From positions 92,813 to 156,812 of the forward strand of contig JBBQFL010000005.1 in assembly GCA_038321965.1 (NCBI GenBank): a DNA stretch of 64,000 nt, given 5' to 3'. Source of the stretch: UKL13-2 sp038321965 (GTDB lineage Bacteria; Pseudomonadota; Gammaproteobacteria; Burkholderiales; Usitatibacteraceae). Position numbers and translations under genes: made by a program. Positions 63,014-64,000 of the stretch are shown piece by piece. Numbering within the stretch: the stretch's first letter is position 1; each line of letters starts with the position of its first letter. The notes beneath the pieces were generated by a model. The model was not told the origin of the DNA, did not search any database, and worked only from the letters and a program-made list of their open reading frames with translations.

Positions 63014-64000
63014 ATGGCTACCGCATCCATCCCGCCACCTGCTACTCCCCCGCCCGCTCCGGCAAGCCCCGGCGGCAATATGACCAAGAAAATAGGTTTG
63101 ATCCTCGCGGTGGTCGCGCTGCTGGCCATCGTGTTGATGCCCACGCCGCAGCGCCTCCCGGCAGCCGGGCAGATGATGCTCGGCATCCTCGCCTTTGCGG
63201 TGATCGTGTGGATGACCGAGGCGCTTGACTATGCGGTAAGTTCGGTGGTGATCGGCGCGTTGATGATTTTTCTGCTGGCCTATGCGCCCGATGCAGCCAA
63301 GCCCACCGGCGCCGACATGGGTACCGGCGCGGCGCTGAGCCTGGCCTTGTCCGGATTCTCCAACAGCGCAGTCGCGCTGGTGGCGGCAGCCTGCTTTATC
63401 GCCGCAGCGATGACCGCCACCGGGCTAGACCGGCGCATCGCGCTGGTGGTGCTATCGAAGGTCGATGCGCGCACCAACCATATCGTGATGGGTGCCATGG
63501 TGGTGGGGTTCATGCTGTCCTTCATCGTGCCGAGTACCACGGCGCGCGTGGCCTGCCTGGTGCCGATCATGATGGGATTCATCCTCGCCTTCAAGGTAGA
63601 AAAGCGCAGCCGCTTCGCCGGTTTGCTGATCATCACCGCGGCGCAAACCGCCAGCGTCTGGAACGTGGGCATCAAGACCGCGGCGGCGCAAAACATGGTG
63701 GCCGTGGGCTTCATCGAGAAGCAGTTCCAGACCAGCATCACCTGGATCGAGTGGTTTATCGCCGGAGCACCCTTCTCGGCGCTGATGTCGGTCGCGCTCT
63801 ATTTCATCATGACCCGCATGATGAAGCCCGAGATGGAGGAGATCGCCGGTGGCCGGGCGACCATCCGGCAGCAGCTCGATGCGATCGGGCCCATGACAAC
63901 TCGGGAATGGAAACTGCTGGTCATCGTTCTGGTATTGCTGAGCTTCTGGGCCACCGAAAAGACGCTGCACAACTTCGACACCTCATCGACGACCATCGCC
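63014..64000 (+). CDS. DASS-family sodium/anion symporter, N-terminal part (runs off the right edge)
   Basis: At least 329 residues of a SLC13/DASS-type transporter of dicarboxylates or sulfate-like anions. Pro-rich cytosolic N-terminus (IPPPATPPPAPASPGG), then TM helices from about residue 24 (KKIGLILAVVALLAIVLM). Family motifs: WMTEALDYAVSSVV, SLALSGFSNSAVALVAAACF, FIVPSTTARVACLVPIMMGF (serine-threonine pair at a Na+/substrate site) and ITAAQTASVWNVGIKTAAAQ. The C-terminal half is outside the window. It starts 149 nt after copA. Confidence 0.85.
   Translation, partial: MATASIPPPATPPPAPASPGGNMTKKIGLILAVVALLAIVLMPTPQRLPAAGQMMLGILAFAVIVWMTEALDYAVSSVVIGALMIFLLAYAPDAAKPTGADMGTGAALSLALSGFSNSAVALVAAACFIAAAMTATGLDRRIALVVLSKVDARTNHIVMGAMVVGFMLSFIVPSTTARVACLVPIMMGFILAFKVEKRSRFAGLLIITAAQTASVWNVGIKTAAAQNMVAVGFIEKQFQTSITWIEWFIAGAPFSALMSVALYFIMTRMMKPEMEEIAGGRATIRQQLDAIGPMTTREWKLLVIVLVLLSFWATEKTLHNFDTSSTTIA

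Overview
The window is GC-rich chromosomal DNA, most likely from a betaproteobacterium (Burkholderiales-like; genus not determinable by eye). This rests on the leuC / entericidin-like lipoprotein / leuD / leuB / asd order, the LexA type, a Gcr-family membrane protein, a DUF3034 protein and an Anbu peptidase. No tRNA, rRNA, CRISPR array, transposase, integrase or prophage gene was seen.

Layout. 1-3.98 kb: leucine biosynthesis operon and partial asd on the minus strand. 4.0-8.2 kb: a divergent set with a DUF3034 outer-membrane-type protein opposite an exported truncated globin, a cupredoxin-like protein and a membrane class III nucleotide cyclase. 8.3-21.2 kb: housekeeping and general genes (aroC, a Lys-rich microprotein, a GST, a prolyl oligopeptidase, an ABC ATPase plus ABC permease fused to an M1 peptidase, a DUF4337 protein, a nucleotide-sugar epimerase/dehydrogenase pair, a small exported protein). 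21.3-29.7 kb: Omp85-like barrel, lexA with an operator touching its start codon, tdk, Fe-alcohol dehydrogenase, DSD1-type PLP enzyme and gcr.

29.9-42.9 kb is a signalling region: UspA, a small PAS protein, an MBL hydrolase, a hybrid histidine kinase with five exact-period (426 bp) tandem PAS repeats, a single-PAS paralogous kinase, a Crp/Fnr gene broken by one in-frame stop, and two intact, very similar Crp/Fnr genes flanking an anbu-transglutaminase pair. Both intact crp/fnr genes carry the same dyad, ATGTTCG-N4-CGAACAT, about 94 nt upstream of the ATG, with an identical CATAAT hexamer about 30 bp downstream of the dyad centre. This looks like class-II-type auto- or cross-regulation and is the most distinctive regulatory signal here.

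43.1-62.9 kb is a metal-handling region: a Cus-type RND efflux operon with a CusF domain fused to CusB, a patatin-like lipoprotein, the decayed remnant of a mer-like locus (merR tail joined head-to-head to a MerP-like tail plus a truncated GDCCVxC gene), a CadR/PbrR regulator with a Cd/Zn/Pb P-type ATPase, a DMT transporter with a His-rich tail, DUF305 and DUF2933 proteins, an SRPBCC protein, a P2-type cation ATPase and a CopA-type Cu ATPase. Two nearly identical FNR/ANR-like boxes precede the Cus genes and the DUF2933 gene. The window ends inside a DASS-family anion transporter. Several intergenic spaces hold short dispersed or palindromic repeats.
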